NCBI GenBank assembly: GCA_963691655.1
Contig: OY829328.1
Coordinates: 84,510,400-84,574,399, forward strand
Direction of reading: 5' to 3'
Source: Toxonevra muliebris
Taxonomy: Eukaryota; Arthropoda; Insecta; Diptera; Pallopteridae
DNA length: 64,000 bases
The position numbers and the translations under genes were made by a program. Each line of letters begins with the position of its first letter. Within the stretch, counting starts at the first letter, position 1. Under the pieces are notes generated by a model. It was not told the origin of the DNA, did no database searches, and saw nothing but the letters and a program-made list of their open reading frames with translations. Of the stretch, positions 1 to 11,075 are shown piece by piece.

Positions 1-419
1 TGCTAATAAGAAAGCTGTGGAATGTGAAATTTAAAAAAAAATCTTAATTTATAGTCAAAACGTTTAAGAATCTTTTAGAACTTCGAATACATTATCTGAT
101 TTCAAAAATTTGTTTTCACTTCTGTTTATCGGGATGTGTAGAAACTTAACTACGCTGTTATATTTTAATTTGACGCCATTTTAATACAATTTTTCGGGTC
201 CGTAAAATGTCACTTTATGTGATCAGTTTTGTTACTTACTGTATATGTGCTTTATGCTCTGAAAATTTACTTATGGTATGTTTCAAAAGAGTTGCCATAA
301 GAGAGAATGTCAAGTCAAAGAGAGAATGTTTCGCGGTATGCTCTCAATTGTAAATTCTTAAGACTCTTTTGATTTAAATAAAAATAAAATCCTCTCAACT
401 AAAGAAGAAATGACAGGCT
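1..419. other. AT-rich DNA, no feature seen
   Basis: No open frame, RNA gene or recognisable repeat was found here. A short GAGAGAATGT motif occurs twice (about 302-328). Confidence 0.5.
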
Positions 420-760
420 GAGAGGAAAAGCGGGCTAAAATTTATATAGTAGCAAAAGTGATATAATTTAGAGTGTCAGTGCAAGAATGGCATAAGTAAT
501 ACGATTTAGAGTGAAAACGAAACGCCTTAAAAGTAAGAGCAAAAATGGTATAACAATTCTTTCAGAGTAAGAGCAGCATAGTTTTTTATTCCGTTTTCGC
601 TCTGAACATATTTCGTTTCACTTTTGCTCTGAACATATCTAGTTTTGATTTTGCTCTTAAGTAAAATTATTCCACTTTTTTCTGAACGTAGAAGTTATAC
701 CATTTTTCTTCTCAGCATATATACACAATGATCGATTGAGCATTCTTTCTATGGAAATGA
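420..760. repeat. Imperfect fold-back repeat
   Basis: The left half (about 425-580) contains GAGTGAAAACGAAACG and AGAGCAAAAATGGTATAAC. The right half (about 596-715) contains the complementary run TTTCGTTTCACTTTTGCTCT and, further on, TTATACCATTTTT. The axis lies near position 590. The right arm also repeats TTTTGCTCTGAACATAT in tandem. This resembles a fold-back or MITE-like element, but no clean terminal duplication was found and the family is unknown. Confidence 0.45.
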
Positions 761-1559
761 GTTCTGAACGTGGGAAATTTCTTACGCTCATTCGCCTGCG
801 TGGAAGGCTTTGGCCTTCGCTGCTTTCATTATTTCTAAAACTAAACTTGATTCAAGATTTTTGATTAAGAAATCAGATGCTGAAATGTATGGAATAATAT
901 TCTACTGACATCGCAGATTCATAACTCATAACTAGAGAAGATGAATGAAATTTGAATTTTATAATTTCTGTCGGCGTCAAAGAAAAAAACACAAAAGCCA
1001 GAAAACTTTCAAAATTCAAAAAAGTCAATGCTAACTACAGATAAAAAAGTTTTTCATCTTTTCTACTCAATATTTAACGTGTACACAGTGCAAAATTTTA
1101 GTTTATATATTGAGTAAAAGCTTATTTTCTAAAAACAATGTAGGATATTTCAAAATTTCACAGAAGTAGATATAAATCAGGGTAAAACTAGACCTTTCAA
1201 GGAATTAAGGCAAGGCCAGTCTCAGAAAATACTTTCATGAATTGAAAGCTGAGATCAGCGAATGGACCTGGGAGGTTTAAATTACAGAAAGTGTTATTCA
1301 AATTATAGCAACATGAAATGAGAAATGGAAATTCCAACTGGCAGAAATCCTAAGCAAATCAAATTAATGGAAACAGATCTGAATTTATATATAGGATGGT
1401 GCTTTCTTTAAAGTGCTTCTTTCAATGCCAAACCAATGCAAAATCTAAACTACTGAACACAAATGATTATTATTTGTTATTGTACTCCCTTTTATAATCC
1501 AGCCCCCCCCGTTGTTTAAATTTTATATTTGAATATTTTATACAACTATTCCTTAGCAA
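761..1559. other. AT-rich DNA, no feature seen
   Basis: Nothing supported. A nine-base poly-C run sits near 1502-1510. Confidence 0.5.
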
Positions 1560-3060
1560 TAACAACAAACATACCCGTACATACTCACATTATAATGAGA
1601 GAACATACTTACCTATAAACATGAATTTTTACTTAACATAAAAATACTTACTTTTTTAACTACTTACTTATTCTTACTTACTACTAACAAAACTACTACT
1701 ACTACTACTTCTACTACTTACAAAATACATACATAAATACAGAAGAAGAAGAAAACAAATCTTAAAAAAACCCCAACCAACAAAAAACAAAACAAAACCA
1801 AAAAAAAATAAAAAAAAAATAAAACAAACAATGCCTAAATAAGTTTCCGTCCATTATAAACAGACCTTAAATTTATATGCATGCGTAAAAATATTGGAAA
1901 ACAAATATTAATTTCTCAAACAGATGAAAACAAAAAAAAAAAAAAAACAAGAAATAAAAACAAAACTCAAAAAAAAAAAAAACAAAATATTAAAGATAAA
2001 ATAATAAAAACTTTCATAAAAATTTATTTAAAATGAATATTTAATAAACAAACAAATTACACCAAAATATTATGTGAGAACGAAAAACAAAACAACAACA
2101 TAAACTAAACTACACTACACATTTTAACAGTTACTATTAATTTTTAATAAAAACAAAAGAAAATAATTATTAAATAAATACAATTTTGACAACAATTTTA
2201 TGTAAAAAGAAAAACAAAAAAAATTATTACAAAAAATATAAAATTAAAAAAAAACATGTTCTAAAATTAGTGAATAAGTTATGAATACAAAACAAAAATA
2301 CAAAAAAAAAAACAAAATATTACAACAAAAAATTAAAAGCAAAATTAAGAAATTTATTATTATTAGTTTTTAATGTTTGTAAATTTTTAAGATTTTTCTA
2401 AATTTATGTATTATTTTATTTTTAAAAATTATACATCTCTAAAGCATTGTGGTAATTAAATGAAACTTTTCACTGAATTGTTTCAGTAAATTTCACAATA
2501 ATCTAAATTTTTCAATTACTTTTTAATTTCAAACCAAAATTTCCATAAAGAACAACAAAAAAAGGTTAAAACAAAATGAAACGAAATGTAAAACAAGAAA
2601 GCAGAAAACGTAAGCGTCGTAGAAAAGAAATGAAAAATAAAATAAAACGAACGTGTAGAGGAAAATGTAAACTAAAACGAAACTTTTATTTGCCTTAAAG
2701 TTTTATTAATAAAAAAAAAACAAAAACAAAAATAAAAACATAAAACTAAAATAATAAAAATAAATTTAAAAATACTTATTTAGTATATTTAAAATTGAAA
2801 TGAAAAAGAAAAATAAGAAACAAAAAACACACAAGTATGAAATGATGAAAAAGAAATTTTGTATTAAGAACAGAAACCAGAAGAACTTAATTTATAGATT
2901 AATTAATTCGTTTAGTTATAAAAACAAACAGCAACCAGAACAAGAACAAAACAAAAACAACACGTTGATACAAAAAAAAAAAAAAAAAAAAAATAAAAAA
3001 CAAAAAACTAAATAAAACCACAAAAAAAACCACATAAATTTAAATGTTTAGCAAAACAAT
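1560..3060. repeat. A-rich, strand-asymmetric low-complexity block
   Basis: For about 1.5 kb the plus strand is dominated by A, with CAAAACA, ACTACTACT (about 1690-1725) and runs of 9-19 A. T is less common and G is rare. A 71-codon open frame at 2800-3015 is only lysine/asparagine/glutamine translation of this composition and is not called as a gene. Untranslated transcribed sequence can look like this in Diptera, but no splice or poly(A) structure supports a specific call. Confidence 0.5.
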
Positions 3061-4039
3061 TTTTAAAAGTAGTTTTTCAATAGTAATAGTTTTATTGTTA
3101 ATTATAATTATTTTACTTTCTAATTTAAAGAATTTTTGAATTGAATTTTTTAATTTCAAAAATATTGTGAAAATAATAAATATTGAGATGTGATGTGTTT
3201 AATGCAAAAACAAAAAGAATATTAAAAAATAATTTAAAATAAAAATATTGCAGAATTGAAAATAAAACAGCGAAGCAAAGTAAGGAAAAGTAATGAGGAT
3301 CTTTAAAGTATGCATATAGTTTTAGTGTTAAAAATATTAAGTTTTGCATTGTTTTTTTTTCTTTTTTTTTTTTTTTGTAAACTTTTAAATAATTTTAATG
3401 AACATTATTTTCAGTTATTAATTCAGGTGATAAAATCAACGAATTTTACTTTTAAATATTTTTTTTTTAATATTATTCTTATGTATTATTATATTTATAA
3501 ATATAAATATATTTTTGTTTGATTTTTTTTCAATAGTTTTTAAACATTTTAATTTTTTTTTTGTTGTGATTATTGTATTTTATTTCCTGATTTTTTTTTT
3601 TATTATCAAGTATTTTAAGCGGCATACATCAAATTGAGCAACACACACACACACATACTCACCCAGTTATATACTTGCATGTGTGTGTATTTGTAATAAA
3701 ATGAAACGATTATTACTCCTAACTATGAAGAAGCAAACGACGACGAATATGAAGAATAAAAACACTCTTTTTTTAATCATTATACTATTATTACTATATT
3801 TATTAAATTTAGTTATATATACATATATATATATATAAATATATATATGAAAACTATGTATAAAAAAATATTAAAATAGTTATTTAAAAGTAACATGAAC
3901 AACAAAACAACAACAACAAAAAAATCAATAAAAACACAACAAAAAAAAAAAAAATTTAGTTTTATTTTACTTTGCAATCTTTCCCAAGGTTTGTTAATCA
4001 TTCCAAGTGGAACGGGCTTGAAAAATAGTTTATGGACAG
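3061..4039. repeat. T-rich block followed by CA and TA microsatellites
   Basis: The composition switches to T-rich between about 3310 and 3605. A short (CA)n tract follows at about 3641-3655 and an AT dinucleotide tract at about 3816-3850. Open frames here are phenylalanine/tyrosine-rich composition artefacts. Confidence 0.5.
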
Positions 4040-4730
4040 ATTGAGCTCAACAAGTAAAGTAAGTTCAGTAGAATTGCAAATCTAAAATGCGCTGCTGGGG
4101 TTTTAAGAATTATGCCCGAACCAAAAACCAGAATATTTCTTTGGAATAAAGCTGAATCACAATCTGGTAGCAGAACTTTTCTACCTCTATAAGATTTCAA
4201 GATCTTCTACCCTAAAAGTGGAAAACAAATGCACAACAAATCAAGTAAGTTTAGTCTAAACGCCAACCCACAACACGCTGCCTGGTTTTGAAGCCATTTA
4301 ACATAAACAAGTTGTGCATATTTTAGTTAAGAAATGCGAGTTAATGAAAGAGTATTGCAGATTTTATCAGCTAATAAGTTTTTCTCAGTACTAGATGCTC
4401 CTGCTCTTGTTCGGCAAAGATGGAAAATCTGTTTGTAAGCGTAATCACAAATCATGAAAATGTTATTCAAGAGCTATTTTGTTTAAGAAATGCTCAGCAA
4501 TGGGGCAATGTTTTCTGTATATGATTATACCAACAAGAAAGAGTAAGTTCAGTCTATGCTCAAATATTTTCGTAGATGTCGCAAAACAAAACAATATTTA
4601 CAAATCGCAATCGCACGAGGAAGCAACAAATGACCATGAAGGCAATTACAACCATAATCTTTGAAAGCAAATTTAGTTTGGATGCGAACCTCAAATGAGC
4701 TGCTGGAGCAAGAGTCTTAACTGAACTTCG
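4040..4730. repeat. Weak degenerate repeat with TAAGTTTAGTCT / GCTGCTGG motifs
   Basis: Related segments start near 4052, 4243 and 4668. Each has an AGTAAGTTYAGT-like or AATTTAGTTTGG string, then CGCTGCTGG or GAGCTGCTGG, then GGTTTTAAG-like sequence. Spacing is irregular (about 190 to 425 bases). It may be a decayed tandem or dispersed repeat, and I do not recognise the family. Confidence 0.25.
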
Positions 4731-5170
4731 CTTTACCAAATAGAAGTACCTAACTTTAACCCTTTCGGGACCGTAAAGAAAAGAGAAGATAGCGCGAAAC
4801 CGAATCCAGATTCATATACTCTGACCCTCAGTTCTTGTTACAATTTTTTAACAAAACCAACATTTTGCGCCTCTAAGGGATTAATGATTCATGGGTCACT
4901 GGTAACGACCCTGTGGCTTTCGATGGGATTCTTTTAGGAACTTTTGCTGTACATTTTTATTGGTTATTTTTTATTTAAAGTTCCTTAGTATTAATTTTTC
5001 ACTTAACCCTTTCTAGGTTCTAGTTTACTTATGGTCAAAGTAAACTAGAACCGATAGAGCAAAACCGAGTACAAATTTCCAATCTTTGAAACCCATTTTA
5101 TTGTAAAAAGTTTTTAAAAAGTTTCCATTGAAGACCATAGCGTCACCCATATGACCCATAGAAAAACTTG

Positions 5171-6057
5171 TAAAGGGTGTTTTTTTACAGGTGTAGAACT
5201 TTTAAATTAAATAAAGTAATGAGATTACATAATTTCAAACGGAAAATTGACTTTGTTTAAATATAATTTCGGGCATGTGGTCGCCGCGGCTGTTTAGTAC
5301 ATAGCGAAATCTGCAGGTCCAATTTTCGATCACGTATTTTCGATGGCGTATCTCGGCAATGGTTAGCATAATGTTGTCTCCTAAAGCGTCCAAAGTCTCA
5401 GGTTTTTTCGCATAAATCAATGAGTTCACATCACCCCAGTAAAACAAATCGAGAGACGTTAACTCACAGGATCTCGGTAGCCAATTGACTAGCCCATTTC
5501 GAGAAATAAAGCGTTCACCAAAAGTTTTCTTCAATAAGTCAATTGTTTGACGCGTTGTATGGCATGTGGCGCCGTCATGTTAAAAAAAAAACATGTCTTT
5601 AGTCAACATTCCATTCAATTGGGGTACGAAATAATCGGCAATAATGGCTATAATTGCTGCGCACGATGGGGAATCGACTCATTTGGGTCCTCTTTAATAC
5701 TACGTACTACAACAGCAATTGTTTTTTCAGTGCACACTGTACGACTTCTCCTCGGATACGTTTTATCATTGAGAGTATACGTGGTACAAAAACGATCCAT
5801 GGTTAATCGAATTAGTCGTTTGGATAGACGTTTAAGTCGGCCGTAAAGTGGAAGTAGCGCACGGTAACATTCTCGAACTGAATCATGATTTTCAAAATAA
5901 ATTTCCACAATTAGCAATTGTTGTTCTGGCGTTAGGCTGTTCATGATGAAATGGCAAATCAAACTAAGTACAATTGATAATAGTGTTGCCAGATCTGACC
6001 AATTTGAGACCGTTTAATCGTTATCGGAAAATGGAACCTCTAAAAAAACACCCTTTA
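5171..6057 (-). mobile_element. Internally deleted mariner-like element
   Basis: The ends are inverted repeats of TAAAGGGTGTTTTTTTA: direct at 5171-5187, inverse at 6041-6057. Each begins with TA, as expected for Tc1/mariner target duplication. Between them lie two transposase pieces on the minus strand. The total is about 0.89 kb, against about 1.3 kb expected for a complete family member, so it is a deletion derivative. It sits inside the TTAA element at 4756-6363 and is therefore the younger insertion. Confidence 0.75.
5235..5962 (-). pseudogene. Mariner-like transposase pseudogene
   Basis: The N-terminal piece (5648-5944) reads NSLTPEQQLLIVEIYFENHD and continues to EDPNESIPHRAQQL, the helix-turn-helix head of this insect mariner-like family. 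The C-terminal piece (about 5235-5575) contains GATCHTTRQTIDLLKKTFGE, then FISRNGLVNW and LTSLDLFYWG, matching the usual DGATCHT and DLxPLDFFLWG blocks that carry the second and third catalytic aspartates. The middle, with the first catalytic aspartate, is deleted apart from a DYFVPQLNGM scrap near 5600. A frameshift in a run of ten T precedes the second half. The protein cannot be active. The family assignment rests on these motifs alone. Confidence 0.75.
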
Positions 6058-6429
6058 TATTAAAAAAGTAAACAAAAATTTAAAAATATGGGAAAATATA
6101 TTTTTCCTAGTTTCTCCCACAATATATTAATAATTCGACATATGTGGACAAATTTTGTAAAAATTGTAACCGACTGAAAATAGGGAAACAAATTTTTTTT
6201 TTTTTTTTTTTAGGTCACAATTTCAAACTTTAATAATAGTTAATAAAACGCAATCAATTATTTTCACCGAAAATAAATTTATCAAGATCAGTTGAATAGT
6301 TTTTAAATAAACTGAAACCATTTATTTTGGGTCCGCGGTGGTCAAAAGTCCCGAAAGGGTTAAGGTCATATTTCCAAGAACAAAGTTTCAAGATTGCAGC
6401 CATTTATATAAGAAAACAGATGTCTCCAA

Positions 6430-7318
6430 AGCAAACGTAGGGGTTTTTTTCGAAGATAAACCAAGAAAATTTCTTTATGCAGGTATGCAGGTAAAACTCA
6501 ATTTATTGAGTTATAAGCCATCAAACTCTAATCAAGAGAGTATTAGAGCAGATCTGTGTCAAAGAAGAACATTTGCATACACTCTGAAAGCAGAGATTTG
6601 CTTTAACTTTAAACTGCTGTGAGATAAGTTGAAATTTTTGGCGGTTTCTTTTATAAATTTGAGTTTTCATTCACAGAATCGAAATTTTAAAATTTCAGAC
6701 GATTTTTAAAAACTATGAATGCATTTGTAAATGGAATAAACGGAGTAAGTTAAATAATAGATAAAACGGGGTTTAATAAAACAAAAACTCTTTATTTAAA
6801 CCATTGGAAAATTAGGAACTTTAAAACGTTAGAATTTTTTGAAGTTAAATATAGAAATCCAACACTGTTCGACGATCCTTGCATTTGTCGCTTATGAAAC
6901 TACCTCTAAGTTCGTTTGGGAACTGCTACAGTTACTTCACAAAAGCGTGCACTTCATGTAGATGCTAGGAGATAATGATCATCCAGTGACTTCATTAGAT
7001 CACAATTATTCTCTGGCTTATCATGGAAAAACTAGCTAAATAAGAATATGATAGATGACAGGAGGGGAATTCCTGGTAACTTTTTCTTCTTCAGGCAACG
7101 CAACGTAAAACATTTACTGGATCTAAGCACAGGATCTTGTTATAGGGTTCTACACAAAGCAAACACTTATCCACTTTCGTTATAATGCAAGACGAAAATG
7201 AGTCTAATATATAGCAGAGCAAATCTTATACTACTGTGAATGTCTAATGAGAACCTGACTTAATTATTTATATAGAGATAATTATCCTAAGAGATTATAA
7301 ATTTCATAAGGGAACTAA
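6430..7318 (+). mobile_element. Decayed LINE (family B), RNase H to 3' end
   Basis: Around 6440-6600 the sequence still encodes KPRKFLYAGM and a CQRRTFAYTLKAE stretch that parallel RNase H residues of the better copy at 21232-22687 (KKYIYAGM, SKNIYIHSDSKAA). Around 6880-6945 it parallels that copy's YKITSKLVWDCLQLL block. At 7225-7318 the text CTACTGTGAATGTCTAATGAGAAC followed by an AGAGATTATAAATTTC-like string aligns with the 3' coding end of that copy. Frameshifts and stops are numerous. It is the oldest-looking LINE fragment in this part of the window, and another LINE directly follows. Confidence 0.55.
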
Positions 7319-7332
7319 ACGAACGAAAAGCT

Positions 7333-8160
7333 GTGTTGAACACCGCATCCGTGAGTGAGTCGTTATTGTTACATCCTCTCTCTTCATTTCAGCATGCTTA
7401 CCAATGTGGAAAATCTTGTGAGACGGCCCTGCAAAATCTGGTAGGTCGTATTGAGCGGGCCCTCAAAAGGAAAGAATACACTATTGGTATTTTTGTTGAT
7501 ATTGAGGGAGCTTTTGACAACGCGACTTTTGACGGTATGTGCAATGCAGCAGGTCAGCGTGGAGTGGATCCGGTTCTTGTTCACTGGATACGCTCAATGC
7601 TGTCACATAGACTTATGATGGTTCATGCTGATTGTGGTCAATCCGTGACTTGTGGCGTGAATAGAGGATGTCCCCAAGGGGGCGTACTCTATCCACTGCT
7701 GTGGTGTCTGCTGGTTGACTCTCTGCTTGTTTCCCTAAATGAGTCGGGTATCTACACACAGGCCTATGCCGATGACGTTGCCTGCTTAATCACGGGCCAA
7801 TCGGTCGGGTATGTTTGTAGGAAAGCCCAAACTGCCCTGAATATGATTGACTCTTGGTGTTGCTCAAACGGGCTATCGGTTAACCCTCTTAAAACTGGTG
7901 TTATTCTTTTCACCAGGAGAAGGAAAGTTGATGGTCTCGTTTTACCAGTACTCACTATTCAGCTATCCCAAGAAGTGAAATATCTAGGAGTCATTCTAGA
8001 TACCAAACTTCTTTGGCGTTCTCATGTTAAGCTAAAGGTATCCAAAGCATTGGCAGCTTTTTGTCAATGTAAGGCTATTTTTGGCAAAACATGGGGCTTA
8101 TCACCTTATAAAGTCTTATGGCCCATCCTTGGATGCATTGCTCAACTTATCACCCCTTGA
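7333..8160 (+). pseudogene. LINE reverse transcriptase fragment (family A)
   Basis: The fragment holds recognisable RT motifs in order. HAYQCGKSCETAL lies near residues 21-33. Motif A is FVDIEGAFDN, motif B is GCPQGGVLYPLLW, and motif C is YADDV with both catalytic aspartates. KTGVILF and KYLGVILDTKLLWRSHV follow. The fingers region before motif A is missing because of 5' truncation. After LSPYKVLW there is an internal deletion of roughly 45 codons, compared with the copy at 21232, joining the thumb directly to the LLNLSPLDILAKGGAVKAI segment in another frame. The frame therefore ends spuriously at 8160. This is a dead copy. Confidence 0.82.
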
Positions 8161-9085
8161 TATTTTAGCTAAAGGAGGGGCTGTCAAAGCCATCTGTAGG
8201 CTTAAACGCAATGGGTATTGGTATGACACTTGCTGGGATATTGGTGACATTGTTGTAGGTACTGATATGGACCTAACAGTTCTATCAATGCCATCCGATA
8301 CAATGCCAACAATTCCAGTTTTAAAACAACGATATACAATACAAATTCCAGAGACCCAAACTTGGTTTTTGCCGGGACCTGGGCCGGGAGTTGATTGTAA
8401 GCGTATTTTCAATGACGGCTCCAGAACAGAATTCGGTTCGGATTCTGGGGTCTTCATTGAAAATGATGGAGTGCACCTTCACTTTTCACTTAGGTTGCAT
8501 ACTTCTGTTTTTCCAGCAGAAATTTTTGCAATCATCAAGGCAATGGACCATGTTATTGATAATGGTTGGAGAGAAAGGAGTATCTGAGTGACAGTCAGGC
8601 TGCGCTTAAGTCCTTGCTTAATCCTCTAACCACGTCTAAACTGGTTATGCATTGCAAATCTAGGCTTGATTGTGTTGGAAAACACAATAGCCTGCTGTTG
8701 ATATGGGTTCCTGGACACTCAGGAATTTCAGGAAATGAATCGGCTGACCTTCTGGTCAGAAAGGGTTCGGAAACTGGTTTCCTGGGCCCAGAACCTGTAC
8801 TCTCTTTGTCGTCTATAGCCATCAAGACCATCATTAATGAGTGGGTCGACTTGACTCACAATCATAAATGGGAGGGCCTCAGGGGCTGGTGCCTTCTGTG
8901 CATCCTGTGGTTTGGAGGAAGAATGTGAAGAGACGGCGGACCACTTTCTTAGTGTCTGCCGAGCTTTCTGCCAGATCAGAGTAAGCATATTTGGTACTGG
9001 AGTGTTGGAAGACGAACACCTGAGCTCTCTAACACCGCAGGATCTGCTAAGATTTATTAATAAATCTGGGAGATTTAAAGAATAG
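8081..9085 (+). pseudogene. LINE RNase H and C-terminal zinc motif (family A)
   Basis: From 8140 the frame reads LLNLSPLDILAKGGAVKAIC, then the RNase H blocks: FNDGSRTEFG (first catalytic Asp), FPAEIFAIIKAM (Glu), LSDSQAALKSL (Asp) and WVPGHSGISGNESADLLVRK (last Asp). A frameshift near 8575 separates the second and third blocks. Another near 8865 leads into a frame reading GAFCASCGLEEECEETADHF and ending at the stop 9083-9085. That is the usual Cys-x2-Cys...His...Cys tail of these LINE proteins. All four RNase H acidic residues are still visible, but they are split between frames. Confidence 0.78.
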
Positions 9086-9183
9086 CGAAAGAGAACACAG
9101 GATATAGTACAATGGACGTAAAACTTGTCTGCGTGCTGTATTCTTAAATACTTCTTTTGTCTGTTCCAACAAAAAAAAAAAAA

Positions 9184-10029
9184 GAAAACGTACTAAAAAA
9201 CTAGTAACTAAAGGAACTAAAATCTTATTTTCTCCAGGAATATTACAACTATGACCCTAATTGGAACAATGGGCAGCTTCTGATACAATTAATTGGGTTA
9301 ATTAGTTAGGGTCTTTCTAAACTCAGATAGTTAGTAACTTTTTCAAAGTCTCAAAAACCCAGGATGTTCCTGCAGGAGTTTGGTATCTTTTGAATAAAGA
9401 TTTTTATAAAATTTATCAGATTATTTTCAATATCTTCATAGAAAGTAAAGGAATAAAATATGCATACATATCTTTTATTTACTTACTTTCTCTTTGAATT
9501 TCAGATTCATACTAAAAATTGATTTCCCTTTCTCAAATTTACAATGAAAATTTCAAAGAATAAAATCAAAATTAGTAATACAAGTGAAGATGATGCAATA
9601 TGACATCATTGAAGGATGGCAAACGTTCACATACCTGCATATAAGTAATTATAGCAATACATCCTTAGGGCATTTATTAACACAACACAAGTAATACTTT
9701 TACATGGACACACATACACATACATTAATTTGCATACATACATACACATAAGTGAAGCAGTGAAAATGCAAACCACTTTAGTATAACCCAGTTGAACTTT
9801 GGATGATCGTAGGAGAAATAATTGAGCGCTCCAAAGCGAGCAATCGATTACTCCCTATTGCTCCAGAGCTCTTGCATTTTGTACTCCTTTTTAACATTGC
9901 ATGTCCTAGGGCATGGAATACTCGTTTTAGCCTCCAAAAGGAGTAATAAAGGAGGACACGATGACGAGCATGAGCTCACTTGCATCTCATAGAAAAACAA
10001 AACTCCGAAATAGTTCATTACAAAATTCA
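9184..10029. other. No gene seen; AT-rich with CATACA-type simple sequence
   Basis: Nothing supported as a gene. Short CATACATACA tracts occur near 9705-9750. TCCAAAAGGAGTAATAAAGG at 9934-9953 is an inverse of TTTATTGCTCCTTTTGGAG near 10607-10625, a possible inverted pair around the tRNA-like sequence at 10030. Confidence 0.4.
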
Positions 10030-10092
10030 TGACACCATAGACTAGTTGTCTAAAACGCCAGTAAGCAGGTTCAAATCCGAAAAGATTTTTTT
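10030..10092 (+). repeat. tRNA-like sequence, probable SINE head
   Basis: TAGACTAGTTGTC resembles an internal A box and GGTTCAAATCC is a good B box, spaced as in a tRNA gene. They are followed by GAAAAGA and a T-run, as in a Pol III transcription unit. A paired acceptor stem is not evident, so a tRNA-derived SINE head or tRNA pseudogene is more likely than a working tRNA gene. Confidence 0.45.
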
Positions 10093-11044
10093 TATTATAA
10101 TGTTATATTATTTTAATTTATTTACTATTATCGTTTTATAATTTTATTATTTTCTTGAGTTGCCACACAAGCAAATTTATTGTTATTGAATTTTGTTTCT
10201 TTTACTCTTGCAATGATTCTAGTACTAGTTACTGACTTTTAACTTTTTGATGCACACGATTTTAAAGAAAATAAAAACACCAGTTACACAGAAATTTTTT
10301 TGGTTTATATCATTATCAGCAGAATGAGAAACTGTAAATAAAATATTAAACTGTGTGACTATAAGTAATTTCAACTTTTCGAGGTGGGTTAAAATATATC
10401 ACACTATGCGTAAAAAAATATGCGGTGCAGTTTTTACCCTACCTACCGTAAAGGGTTAACTGGGCAAGAGAGAGTAAGATATACAAATTTGAACTACTCA
10501 ATCAGGCTGTCTTTGCTTATCATTATTTCTAAAAATAGACCGTATAAAGTTATGAAATTGTGTTAGTGAAATTCAAAAATTTTGTTACTGTATTGGAGTT
10601 GCTCGTTTATTGCTCCTTTTGGAGTAATGAAATCATTAATCGTTTGAGGAGTACTAACTGTTTGTGCAACTGGGAATATACATGCATGCATTTATATATT
10701 ATATACATATACTTGTACATGATGTGTATATATAGGTGTATGTGAATGCATCTATATCTCCGCATTTGTGTCTATGTTGTTTTAACTTAAAAATGAGATT
10801 TTACATATACATACATACAAGCATGTACATGAGCAAGTACGCGTTCCAGTGTTAGTGGCCGCAGGTGTTCATCGTGTTGTATAAATATTTTATTTAACAC
10901 TATTAAATTTTGCATATACACACACATACATACAAACATACACAAATACATATATGTACTTATATTTGTGCTATAGTTTAAAATAATTGTAAATATCCTG
11001 TAATAATGTCCTGTTTATATAATTCGTTTGCATGCACCTACATA

Positions 11045-11075
<31 letters not shown>

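Larger units (their letters stand above)
4756..6363 (+). mobile_element. TTAA-flanked piggyBac-type non-autonomous element, copy 1 (interrupted)
   Basis: The element begins with CCCTTTCGGGAC at 4760 and ends with the inverse GTCCCGAAAGGG at 6348-6359. Both ends are bordered by TTAA (4756-4759 and 6360-6363). TTAA duplication with CCC-starting inverted ends is the hallmark of piggyBac-superfamily insertions. There is no transposase gene of its own. Internal blocks carry GGTCAC/GTGACC-like palindromic motifs near 4890, 5135 and 6330. A second copy in opposite orientation lies at 35002-35663 and shares the interior, including TTTCTCCCACAATATATTAA. A mariner insertion at 5171-6057 accounts for more than half of this copy's length; without it the element would be about 0.7 kb. 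Confidence 0.72.
7319..9183 (+). mobile_element. 5'-truncated LINE (family A) with RT and RNase H
   Basis: This copy starts inside the reverse transcriptase domain near 7319. It runs through RNase H and a C-terminal cysteine motif to a stop at 9083-9085, then a roughly 100-base 3' UTR and an A-rich tail at 9171-9183. The RT-plus-RNase H-plus-CCHC layout fits the I/LOA-type non-LTR retrotransposons of insects; the exact clade is inferred. A second copy at 55718-57422 shares the RNase H end and the 3' UTR. Confidence 0.8.

Noticed and set aside
2800..3015. 71-codon lysine-rich open frame
   Set aside because: It lies in an A-rich low-complexity block and translates as Lys/Asn/Gln only; no start context or domain.
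10030..10092. A functional tRNA gene
   Set aside because: The A- and B-box motifs are good but I could not form a 7-bp acceptor stem, so it is listed only as a tRNA-like SINE head.
10430..10460. AAAGGGTTAAC as another piggyBac-type terminus
   Set aside because: No matching CCCTTT end preceded by TTAA was found within a reasonable distance upstream.
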